From assembly GCF_900095865.1 (NCBI RefSeq), contig NZ_FMIZ01000007.1:682001-746000 (forward strand): DNA of 64,000 nucleotides, written 5' to 3'. Positions 1-7,972 of this stretch are shown here, one piece after another. Position 1 is the stretch's first letter. Each line of letters opens with the position of its first letter. The translations under genes and the position numbers were made by a program. The stretch comes from Massilioclostridium coli (lineage in GTDB: Bacteria > Bacillota > Clostridia > Oscillospirales > Ruminococcaceae). The notes beneath the pieces are model-generated. The model was given only the letters and a program-made list of their open reading frames with translations. It was not told the origin of the DNA and ran no database searches.

Positions 1-47
1 GAGGGTTACCATTAAACTGCGTTGATTCCCAATCTTAACGAAAATGA

Positions 48-75
48 TTGACTTTTTAAGAAAGAATATTATAAT
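48..75 (+). promoter_or_regulatory. Sigma-A type promoter for surface protein gene
   Basis: TTGACT at 48-53 and TATAAT at 70-75 are separated by 16 bases and lie about 85 bases upstream of the start codon at 160. The -10 is a perfect consensus in an AT-rich stretch. Confidence 0.6.
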
Positions 76-159
76 AATATTGTAACAATATCGTCACAAA
101 TATTAGGATATTTCATATTTTTGTTACAAAATATAAATCGTAAGGAGATGTTTATTCCA

Positions 160-2562
160 ATGAAAAAGGTTGTTTCTTTTTTGCTCATGGTGACTCTTTT
201 CCTGTGGTCATTGCCGGTATTTAGCGTGTCTGCGTACACGATGCCGGATGTAGAAGTGGATACTATTCCCGCAATTGAAGAATATGAGCAGAGTCTTACC
301 CCCTCTGTGTGGGTAGGCGGTGAAAAAATAAGCGTTGGCGATACTATCCGCTTTGCACAAGGAGGGTCCGCTACAATGACCCAAGTGGATGGCGTGTATA
401 CTTTAACCTTGGACAACGCGAAAATTACCAGCGATATTTCCTTTACACCGGATGAAATTCTTAAAATGCTTGGCTTATCCAACCAAGAGGTTACAAAACA
501 ATTTCAAGACAGTAATACAATTTCTTTTGGCTTATTGAGTAATATTCCATTACATATTGTGGTAAATGGGGATTGTTCGATTGTTGATGTGGATTATGCT
601 TTGATGTTTGTCCCTGTTTTCCGCGGGAAAATGGTTTTTTCTGGAGATCATTTGACTCTTAGCGGCACAGAGTATTCTTTTTTGGGGTTAGACGATGGGT
701 TGGCAGAATATGAGAGTATCCTTTTGGATTATCTTTGCAATGGTTCCGCACCAGAGGATTTCACAGAGGAAGAATATAACTGGGTGATGGAACAGTTTGA
801 TAAGTTGTACGAAAAAATAGTAGGGCAGTATATGGGGGTAGAAATTGCTGATGGGATGCGCCTAACACTGGCTCCTACGAAACATGTGGAGAATGAAACA
901 CGGATTACAGCAGTTTGCTATTTCCCTATCTATTTACATGGTGTTTTAGAAGGTAACTTGGATGATATAGAAAATAGTGGGTTTTATTTATTGTTGTCAC
1001 AGCTATATAACTATGGCACATTAGATATTAGAGGAAATCAACTAAATCCATGTTTTAACCGTATCAAAAATTTTGAAAACCATGGTACCGCAAATATTCT
1101 GATCAATGATACTTTATCTGTTTCAAATCTCCATCAGGTCGAGGGTGTCCTTTCTGTGGAAAGTGAATTGGTTGAAATTCGCCAAACAGCGACTTTTTCT
1201 GGTGGAAAAACCAATGTTGTGGGAAAATTACAAGCAGATAATCTTTCAATCACTGGTGGAGATTTAACTGTATTTGCACCAGGAGATACTGGTACTGCGT
1301 TAAATGCGATGAAAAAGTTTGATATGTCCGGCGGTACTGTAACCGCAACTGCTGCGGATTATGGCGTTTATGTTGGTAGTAGTTCGGATATGTATTCGGA
1401 ACCAGGCGATTATATGCACGTTTCCGGAGGCAGCCTTACTGCCACGGCAACAAATTCAATTGGTACTGGGGTATATGCGTTTTGTGGAGAAGATATTTCC
1501 ATTACCGGAGGCAATCATGTTTTCCGTGGTGGAAACGATTATTTTGGCGCGGTTAAGAAGGCGAGAGATGCAGCTGGATTCTCAGTAAATTGGGCAGACA
1601 GTGTGTTGTTGGAAAATGCTACAGTGGATATGGAGGGAGCAATAGGCTTTTCCAGTTCGCTTTCCCCTAAGGTGACTGTGGAAAAAGGTGCCAACATCAC
1701 TGCCCGTGGTATTATTTCCGGTATTTATGTATATTCTGGCGATTTATATTTAAATGGTGGTACAGTGGATGCTTCCTGTGTTGGAGAAGGGGAACATCGG
1801 GCGCCTATTTTGACCGATGACTATCGCTTTACGTCCAGCCCGGATGACCAGTCCTATGGATATATTCACTTAGCGGATTCCTTAACCAAAGTGGATGGCG
1901 CAAAAGGCACCACCATACAATCTTCGAACCTTATCATTGATGAAACCTCGTCCCGGTTTATGCAGTTTTTGGGGACAGAGCAAAGTTCTTTGACTTTGGA
2001 CCCAGTGGACCATGGCGATAGTTATTTCCACTATATAGCAAAAGATATCCCAATGTCGGTTGTGGTAACCGATGGCCATGAACACAGCTATACCGAGCAT
2101 ATCCTGGTTCCTCCTACTGAAGCAGGCGGCGGTTTGGCGGAATATGTTTGCGATGCTTGTGGGGATACCTATCAAACAGCATTGGCACACACACATCTGG
2201 GTACTTTGGTTCCTGGCACGCCAGCAACATGTACTGCGGATGGCGTAAAAGATTACTACACCTGTTCTTGTGGCAAATATTTTGAAGACGCCTCCTGTTT
2301 GACAGAGATTGTTGATCTGGAAGCATGGAAACTAGGCGATGGTAAGATTGCGAAAACCACACATTTGGATCAAGATAGGGATGGAACTTGTGATGTTTGT
2401 GGTACGGCAATAGCACAGGATTCCACATCGGGTTCTGATGTATCCAATTCCCAAACTGGCGAGAACCACAATGCTCTTCTTTGGATGGTATTGCTTTTGG
2501 CCAGTGGAATGGTTGTGATGGCAGCGGTTGCTATTACCAAAAAGAAAAGCGCCAACGATTAG
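160..2562 (+). CDS. Surface-anchored beta-helix-like secreted protein
   Basis: A large exported protein of about 800 residues. I place the start at the ATG at 160 because TAAGGAG sits about 10 bases upstream, and the hydrophobic signal peptide (MKKVVSFLLMVTLF...) begins there; the longer in-frame TTG at 121 has no ribosome site. The middle part (roughly residues 320-620) is rich in short Gly/Thr/Val strands of the type 'GGTVTATA' and 'GGSLTATAT', as in right-handed beta-helix or carbohydrate-binding surface proteins. The last 160 residues hold His/Cys pairs (HEHSYTEH, CDACG, CTCSCG-like, CDVCG) typical of small Cys-rich modules in clostridial surface proteins. The C-terminus has SQTGE, a hydrophobic stretch and a Lys-rich tail, which is a sortase-type anchor. 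Substrate is unknown. Confidence 0.85.
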   Translation: MKKVVSFLLMVTLFLWSLPVFSVSAYTMPDVEVDTIPAIEEYEQSLTPSVWVGGEKISVGDTIRFAQGGSATMTQVDGVYTLTLDNAKITSDISFTPDEILKMLGLSNQEVTKQFQDSNTISFGLLSNIPLHIVVNGDCSIVDVDYALMFVPVFRGKMVFSGDHLTLSGTEYSFLGLDDGLAEYESILLDYLCNGSAPEDFTEEEYNWVMEQFDKLYEKIVGQYMGVEIADGMRLTLAPTKHVENETRITAVCYFPIYLHGVLEGNLDDIENSGFYLLLSQLYNYGTLDIRGNQLNPCFNRIKNFENHGTANILINDTLSVSNLHQVEGVLSVESELVEIRQTATFSGGKTNVVGKLQADNLSITGGDLTVFAPGDTGTALNAMKKFDMSGGTVTATAADYGVYVGSSSDMYSEPGDYMHVSGGSLTATATNSIGTGVYAFCGEDISITGGNHVFRGGNDYFGAVKKARDAAGFSVNWADSVLLENATVDMEGAIGFSSSLSPKVTVEKGANITARGIISGIYVYSGDLYLNGGTVDASCVGEGEHRAPILTDDYRFTSSPDDQSYGYIHLADSLTKVDGAKGTTIQSSNLIIDETSSRFMQFLGTEQSSLTLDPVDHGDSYFHYIAKDIPMSVVVTDGHEHSYTEHILVPPTEAGGGLAEYVCDACGDTYQTALAHTHLGTLVPGTPATCTADGVKDYYTCSCGKYFEDASCLTEIVDLEAWKLGDGKIAKTTHLDQDRDGTCDVCGTAIAQDSTSGSDVSNSQTGENHNALLWMVLLLASGMVVMAAVAITKKKSAND

Positions 2563-2604
2563 GTAGCATCGAAACTCGTATTTTACGGATTATTTTTACC
2601 AAAG

Positions 2605-2690
2605 AAAAACTCCCCCAGTTAAGCGGGTGTGAACCGGGAAACAACAACAGTTTCCCGGAACACTTCTGCTCAACCGGGGGAGTTTTATGT
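2605..2690 (+). terminator. Long two-part hairpin terminator
   Basis: AAAACTCCCCCAGTT pairs with AACCGGGGGAGTTTT (outer arms near 2606-2620 and 2672-2685), and the interior contains a second perfect hairpin (CCGGGAAAC / GTTTCCCGG, 2634-2658). A-rich on the left and T-rich on the right, so it can act in both directions. Confidence 0.8.
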
Positions 2691-2943
2691 CTTTTTTAAT
2701 CTGCTTTTTGAAATTGGTCAAGTATTAAAAAAGATGGGAGATAGATTGTATCTTGGTATTACGTGAATGATAAGGAATCAATATTTTGTCTAGAGGACTT
2801 TTTTCCTAAGAAATTTTTGCAATCGGAAAAAACAATTTGTAAGTTTTGGTTAACAGAAAAAGATAAAACCGATCACGTCCTGTTTTTATTGGCATAAGAA
2901 GTTACAGGTTTGTAAAAACAAATATCACACTTGTTTATGATCC

Positions 2944-3192
2944 CTATTTTGGAATGGTATAGGACATTGCCTGGGAACTATCCCCAATACCTTGGGTTGT
3001 AGGGTCGGTGACAACGCCCAAAGCCACCAGAATATTGATAAGAGCCATAATCGCATCGGTCAACATATTTTGGGTAATGGAAGGGACAATCCCGAACATC
3101 CCCAGAATGGTATAAACAAACGTCAAAATTGCGCCGATAAACGCAATCAGGAAAGTTTTGTTTTGCAACCGTACTTTCCAGTTAATTTTCAT
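2944..3192 (-). CDS. Phage holin (phi LC3-type)
   Basis: 82 residues with an N-terminal 'MKINWKVRLQNKTFLIAFIG' and two hydrophobic helices (about 14-35 and 45-62) separated by a short polar turn, the pattern of small phage holins that permeabilise the membrane at the end of a lytic cycle. GGAGTGG lies 7 bases upstream of the ATG. It is the last gene of the tail/lysis unit and overlaps the preceding gene by 11 bases. No endolysin follows; the next gene to the left is an unrelated surface protein in the opposite direction. The lysis cassette is therefore incomplete. Confidence 0.75.
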   Translation of the reverse strand: MKINWKVRLQNKTFLIAFIGAILTFVYTILGMFGIVPSITQNMLTDAIMALINILVALGVVTDPTTQGIGDSSQAMSYTIPK

Positions 3193-3523
3193 CGTAATCC
3201 ACTCCTTCCAGCGTTAACGGCAATTTTTTTACCCGTTGGTACAGTTCCGTTCCAGTGCCGTTTCCGCCTAATTTATGATAGCTTTTGTAAATGTATTCAA
3301 TGTTTTTTAAGGCGTTGGGGGAAATCTCCCCCTGGCCTAAATGGTATTGGCAAATCAGGTACAAACGGTCATGCAGGATGGCAAGGATGCCCTCCCGCAT
3401 GGATTCCTGTTCCCGACCCTTTTGCACCAGTTTCCGGTAGCACATCGCGAACATGGCGGTTACCCCGGCGGAGATAACCCCTAAAATAAATTCCACCCAA
3501 TAGTGCAGGATAAAATCAATCAA
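3182..3523 (-). CDS. Small phage membrane protein with one N-terminal helix
   Basis: 113 residues: one transmembrane segment (about 7-29, 'WVEFILGVISAGVTAMFAM') followed by a charged cytoplasmic region with the pattern 'ILAILHDRLYLICQYHL' and 'IEYIYKSYHKLGGNGTGTE'. This arrangement is common in the gene just before the holin in Firmicutes phages and may be a second holin-like or lysis-control protein. It overlaps its upstream neighbour by 4 bases and the holin by 11, so all three are translationally coupled. Function not established. Confidence 0.65.
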   Translation of the reverse strand: MIDFILHYWVEFILGVISAGVTAMFAMCYRKLVQKGREQESMREGILAILHDRLYLICQYHLGQGEISPNALKNIEYIYKSYHKLGGNGTGTELYQRVKKLPLTLEGVDYDEN

Positions 3524-3942
3524 ATTTCTACTGCCCCTTCAAATTGGCCAATGGTCTGTTCAATTGCATTGTAAATTTCTTCCCTTGGGTCGCCGGTAAT
3601 TTCAATGGTGTAATTTGTGCTGCCAATATGGCGGGGTTCAAAATCCAGTTTGGATAATTCCTGAATATTTAATCCAGCCAGTTCTTCCCATTCCTCAAAA
3701 GGCATACCGGTTTTTTTCTCGTCATACTCCTGTTTTTTTGCTTCCAATTCATAATAACGCTGGATTTTTTCTTTTTTCTCTTCCACTTCCGCTTTTTCCT
3801 GGTCGCGGAATGATTGGTCCGCATAGTGGAAAATAGTAAAATGAAGCTGGTTGGTATCGTAATCATAAATTACTTGTTGGATGCGGTGATACTGCCCATC
3901 CATCCGTCCATATTCTCCAGTTAATAATTTTGCTAATGCCAT
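3520..3942 (-). CDS. Phage tail-region protein, unknown function
   Basis: 140 residues, soluble, with a charged Lys/Glu-rich coiled-coil segment in the middle (about 48-75, 'KAEVEEKKEKIQRYYELEAKK'-like). The N-terminal half looks like a small beta domain that recurs in baseplate-adjacent phage genes. It lies 14 bases downstream of the collar-fibre gene and overlaps the next gene, so it belongs to the tail unit. I do not recognise a specific family. Confidence 0.6.
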   Translation of the reverse strand: MALAKLLTGEYGRMDGQYHRIQQVIYDYDTNQLHFTIFHYADQSFRDQEKAEVEEKKEKIQRYYELEAKKQEYDEKKTGMPFEEWEELAGLNIQELSKLDFEPRHIGSTNYTIEITGDPREEIYNAIEQTIGQFEGAVEI

Positions 3943-3956
3943 AATTGTTTTCCTCC

Positions 3957-5291
3957 TTAATATTTAATGATGTAGTTTACGGTTAAGTATGGCTGTAAGT
4001 TGGTGTGGGATGATCCTCCACCAGTATTCTCACTTTTGGCGCCTTGTGTATAAATGTTACCCGCGCCATCTCCAGCATAGTCAATTCTAGTACTGGTTCC
4101 GTTTTCCCCTGCTGTGACAACCTGACCATGATTATGTTGTGGAATCTGGCTAACAGTCAGGGTAACGCTGGTGGAACCCCCATTGTTTCCTAGTGAGGTA
4201 AAGGGGGAACTGCCAACGCCAACCGGAACACGCCCTTTTAAATTAGGCAGTGTAAATGTAGTGGAACCATTTCCGCTGCCATATTTGGTGGTAATTTTAT
4301 TGTATAGGGCACTATAGGTGGTGCGGGATACGGATGAACCATTGCAAAGCAGCCAGCCGGTTGGTGCGGTAGATGTAGTCCAAACAAGGATGGAACCAGG
4401 CTGGCAGGCGCCAATATCCGCGGCGGTTAAATTTTGGCTTAAAGGCTTACCATTTACCGTGCGGGTAGTAGGCACAGCATTGACGTCGGTATAGGTAAGG
4501 GAAATATCCGAAGATAACGGCTTACTGTTGATGGTGCGTGTATTTGGTACATAGTCGTTGAATTTGTTCATAACGTCACCAAGCTCGGTACCTTCTACGC
4601 TTGCCGCTGCATCATTGGCACGTTTGGCGGCACTTTGGGCATTTTGGATTGCGGTATCGGATTTGCTTTTTATGGTGTTAAATTCGGTAACACGGCTGTT
4701 TTCCGCATTGACGCGGTTTGTTTCTGCCGCAATCCGGTTGTTTTCGTTTTGGATACGAACGCTTTCCGCACTGCTTCGATTGGATTCATTGGTTTTCCGT
4801 TGGGTTTCGGCTTTTACACGTTCTTCCTCTCCGGAAGTTACCTCATCATTCAAATGTTCCATTTCTTCCACAGCGGTTTGGGCTTCTTCCAACACTTTGG
4901 AGAGGGAAAGGTATTCATCGCTGCTTTCCAATCGGTCCGGGCTGTATACGCCAGGGTAAACCTCTACCTCAAAGGTTGCGGTGGAAATTTCCGCTTCCCC
5001 CTGGTAAAAGGTGATGTCACAATAGCAAATGCCGGATACCGTCAAGCATTGAGGGTCAAGCAGAATAGTGACCAGGTTGCCATTGCGTTCCGCATCCCCT
5101 AGCACTTGGGTATTGTCCGGTTTACAGTAGGAGTAGCGGGCTTTTACATCAGAATCAAATTCTGCTGCCACCCCGTTGTTTAAAACCATTGCTTTGACAA
5201 TACGGGTTTGGTTATCCCATTGTTTGGCTTTTACCCGTTGGTTTTTTCCGATAAGCCCAATATCTAAAATAATTTCTTGAATATGTTGCAA
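3957..5291 (-). CDS. Baseplate upper protein / tail collar fibre (receptor binding)
   Basis: 444 residues in three parts. Residues 1-120 resemble the BppU-type N-terminal domain (DUF2479) that attaches to the baseplate. Residues 130-235 form a long Glu/Asn/Arg-rich coiled coil with 'RVQNENNRIAAETNR'-style heptads, as in trimeric fibres. Residues 290-444 are a phage tail collar domain: 'TAPTGWLLCNGSSVSR', 'TFTLPNLKGRVPVGVG', 'QIPQHNHG' and 'NLQPYLTVNYIIKY' are its hallmark segments. Such proteins recognise the host surface. The gene sits between the tail endopeptidase and the small tail/holin genes, the usual order. Confidence 0.88.
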   Translation of the reverse strand: MQHIQEIILDIGLIGKNQRVKAKQWDNQTRIVKAMVLNNGVAAEFDSDVKARYSYCKPDNTQVLGDAERNGNLVTILLDPQCLTVSGICYCDITFYQGEAEISTATFEVEVYPGVYSPDRLESSDEYLSLSKVLEEAQTAVEEMEHLNDEVTSGEEERVKAETQRKTNESNRSSAESVRIQNENNRIAAETNRVNAENSRVTEFNTIKSKSDTAIQNAQSAAKRANDAAASVEGTELGDVMNKFNDYVPNTRTINSKPLSSDISLTYTDVNAVPTTRTVNGKPLSQNLTAADIGACQPGSILVWTTSTAPTGWLLCNGSSVSRTTYSALYNKITTKYGSGNGSTTFTLPNLKGRVPVGVGSSPFTSLGNNGGSTSVTLTVSQIPQHNHGQVVTAGENGTSTRIDYAGDGAGNIYTQGAKSENTGGGSSHTNLQPYLTVNYIIKY

Positions 5292-5313
5292 AATAATTCT
5301 CCTTCTTTCTTTC

Positions 5314-7206
5314 CTATGATTCAGGGTGTTCCTGCTGGGAGCGTTTCCGTTCCGCCTGTTCCAATTCTTCTGTGATCGCGCTGAGCTTTGCCTGCTGCTC
5401 GGAGGTCAGGTTCCTCTGCTGTGCTTGAATCTCCACTAACGCCTGAACAGCCCGGGTGATATTAACACCATTTACATTTAATGAGCCGTAAATCTCTACA
5501 TTCGCATCGGCATTGCTTGTTGGTGTGGAGTTAATTCCACGGAATATAATTTTTCCAGGCTGCATCGTTTGCCCGGCCATTCCAGATTCAATATAAATAC
5601 TTCCTTCATTACCTTCGCCATAATTTCCAATTCTAGATGAATTATTCCTAGAATTAAAATAAATAAAGACAGCATTACCGCTGTTAGAATTAAATGTAAT
5701 GTATTTTTCTCCATCGCCACTAAAGCCAATCGTGCTATCATTTGGAGAGTAAACTGTTAATCCAGGAACTGTTAATGTCCCGTTATCTAAATCAAAATTA
5801 AGATTTTTATTGGTACTTTGCAGGAGACCACCGGATATCCTATTTGCGGATAGGTGCCCGGTTGCAATGTAGTTCGCATTAATCTGTCCATCCATCGTCA
5901 TAGCTAACTCATAGTTACCATTTAAACCTTCTTTAGAATAGCCTAGACCATTGGCATTCCAGCGCCACATAGGGGTGTTTGTCCAGTCATCCGAATCTTT
6001 TTGTAAAATCAAAAGTTCTGCCGGTTTGCCATTCTGGAACCGGATTTTAATTACTCCGCCGTCCACGCCGGTAATTAAATCGGTGGCGTGCTGGATGGCG
6101 TTTTGCAGCTCATTATTGGTATAATCCTGCTGTTCCTGGATGGAATTCTGGATATTGCCAATGCTGGTTTCAATCCTTGGGGCAGTGGTAGAAAGGGTCA
6201 CCACATTTTTTTCGGGTTTGAGGGGATATTCCTTGTACTCCACTACCTGATGGTTTACCGTGGTGTTTCTGGTGCGGTCGATTAAGGTAACCACCTGGTA
6301 CATCTGGAAGGTTAAAAAGCTGTATTCTGGGTTGAGTTTTGCCAGATCAACCACGCTGCACTGGTAGGAGCGTTTGGGGTAAGCCAGCTCTTTGAGCTTT
6401 TTCTCAGCGGCTGCTTTTAGCTCGTTGGCGTCCTCAATGGAGGTATCCTTCATCACGCCGCAGATGATCTGTTTGGTATAGGAAGTATCCTCTACATATT
6501 CTAAGCCATAGGTCTGGCCATCCGAGCCGCCAGAAGCCCCCGCCATGGTCAGGCCATCTTTGCCATAAGCGTACAGCCGGGTGACCAAATCGGTGGAATC
6601 CCCGGAAAATTTTAAGCTTTCCAGGTTGAGCTCGTCGGTGACATACACAGCGGAAGGCTCTTTGTTGTTGGTACTGAATACAGAGAGGGTTTTATCCTTT
6701 CCACCTGCGGTTACCTTTGTGTCGAAGCGGTAGCCTACGTCATCGTATTCCTTCATCGCCTTGGAAAGGATGTCGTAATTAGTGACATTTTCCAGCTTAA
6801 AGGAAGCGGTCTGGCTGGAATTCAACCCACTTGTACTACAGCTCCAACCGGTGGGAGTGATTTGTTCCAGCACCTGGGCAAGGGTGATAGGAGTATCGGT
6901 TTTGGTATCCCCCTCACCGGATTCAGTGGTGAAGGTTTTCCGTATCTCCGTCTTCCAGGCGTCCAAATCCAGCTCGCAGTCCACCGAGACGCCGTCGCCG
7001 GAATCGTCCAAGGATTTGATCACATACAAATTGCCTTCTGCCTCCACCCGGATTTCCTCCCCCAAGTGGGGGAGGTGTTCGTGGTTAACGGGTAGGTCAA
7101 AGCTGAGCAAATCCAAGCCGCTGGCCTTGTGAGTGATGACGTAGGAGTCCGGGTCCACCTCCAAAGGATACATGGGCTGGTTATTGGTATCGTATAAAAT
7201 AATCAT
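5314..7206 (-). CDS. Prophage tail endopeptidase / tail-spike structural protein
   Basis: 630 residues. The N-terminal ~340 residues ('MIILYDTNNQPMYPLE...', 'LDLLSFDLPV', 'LYVIKSLDDSGDGVSVDCELDL') match the siphovirus minor structural/prophage endopeptidase tail family that closes the tail tip. The rest is a Ser/Asn/Gly-rich repetitive shaft ending in a Gln/Glu-rich coiled coil (about 585-630). It follows the distal tail gene by 10 bases and precedes the collar fibre by 22, the standard distal-tail order. The peptidase active site cannot be confirmed by eye. Confidence 0.85.
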   Translation of the reverse strand: MIILYDTNNQPMYPLEVDPDSYVITHKASGLDLLSFDLPVNHEHLPHLGEEIRVEAEGNLYVIKSLDDSGDGVSVDCELDLDAWKTEIRKTFTTESGEGDTKTDTPITLAQVLEQITPTGWSCSTSGLNSSQTASFKLENVTNYDILSKAMKEYDDVGYRFDTKVTAGGKDKTLSVFSTNNKEPSAVYVTDELNLESLKFSGDSTDLVTRLYAYGKDGLTMAGASGGSDGQTYGLEYVEDTSYTKQIICGVMKDTSIEDANELKAAAEKKLKELAYPKRSYQCSVVDLAKLNPEYSFLTFQMYQVVTLIDRTRNTTVNHQVVEYKEYPLKPEKNVVTLSTTAPRIETSIGNIQNSIQEQQDYTNNELQNAIQHATDLITGVDGGVIKIRFQNGKPAELLILQKDSDDWTNTPMWRWNANGLGYSKEGLNGNYELAMTMDGQINANYIATGHLSANRISGGLLQSTNKNLNFDLDNGTLTVPGLTVYSPNDSTIGFSGDGEKYITFNSNSGNAVFIYFNSRNNSSRIGNYGEGNEGSIYIESGMAGQTMQPGKIIFRGINSTPTSNADANVEIYGSLNVNGVNITRAVQALVEIQAQQRNLTSEQQAKLSAITEELEQAERKRSQQEHPES

Positions 7207-7216
7207 GGGAACCTCC

Positions 7217-7966
7217 TTAAATCAGCATAGGGTAATAGGAAAACGTTACCTCCAGCGGTTCTGGCACCATCTCGATTTTGTTCAGCCCGGGGGAGAGGGT
7301 GGGGAAGCTGGAAAGGGAAGCCTTTGGCCAGATATTCACCCCATCGGCGGTGACGGTTTTTTTGATGCTGTCGATGACAATCGTCTTTCCGACTTCCGGT
7401 TTATTGATGGTGAACAGGTTCCGGATGGAAAACTGGTCCATCTCTTTGGTAGGGGTAAAGGAGATGATGCACTCGGAAGTGCAGTTGCCAGCGTTGAGGA
7501 TGGTATCATTTCCCTTTAATTTTACCGTAGTAAGAGGGAGACTTTCCATGACATCAAAAGAAAGTTCCACCTGGGAGTAGCAGTCGATGCCAGTTTCCTC
7601 GGTGGAATACTTGGTAAGCACGGCGCGCCAGATCAAATCGGAATTCCCCAGGCTAATGGTGGTTTTGAGCGCGGCAGAAACCAGGTTGGAGATGTTCTGG
7701 GAGAGCATATCCCGGTTTTCGCCGAACACGTAAAAAGCCGCCTCTGCTGATTTACAGCAAACACGGCTTTTAAAGTGGTGGAACGTGTTGAGTTCGGGAT
7801 GTTCCAGGGTGTTGGTTTCGATTTTGCCTGGGGAGACGGTGAACGAAATCAAATCCGCCTGGAATTCAGTAAAGGTATTCAAATGGTCCATCCAGCAGTC
7901 CTCGCCGACCTGTTGGTCTTGAGAGAGGTCGTTGAACTGGAAAGGGCTTGCAGTAAAAATTTCCAA
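7217..7966 (-). CDS. Phage distal tail (Dit-like) protein
   Basis: 249 residues, located between the tape measure gene (6 bases upstream) and the tail endopeptidase (10 bases downstream), exactly where siphophages encode the distal tail hub. The sequence is beta-rich with an N-terminal galectin-like half and a C-terminal 'INKPEVGKTIVIDSIKKTVTADG...FPTLSPGLNKIEM' segment typical of Dit proteins. Assignment rests mostly on gene order plus the C-terminal motif. Confidence 0.78.
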   Translation of the reverse strand: MEIFTASPFQFNDLSQDQQVGEDCWMDHLNTFTEFQADLISFTVSPGKIETNTLEHPELNTFHHFKSRVCCKSAEAAFYVFGENRDMLSQNISNLVSAALKTTISLGNSDLIWRAVLTKYSTEETGIDCYSQVELSFDVMESLPLTTVKLKGNDTILNAGNCTSECIISFTPTKEMDQFSIRNLFTINKPEVGKTIVIDSIKKTVTADGVNIWPKASLSSFPTLSPGLNKIEMVPEPLEVTFSYYPMLI

Positions 7967-7972
7967 AAAGGG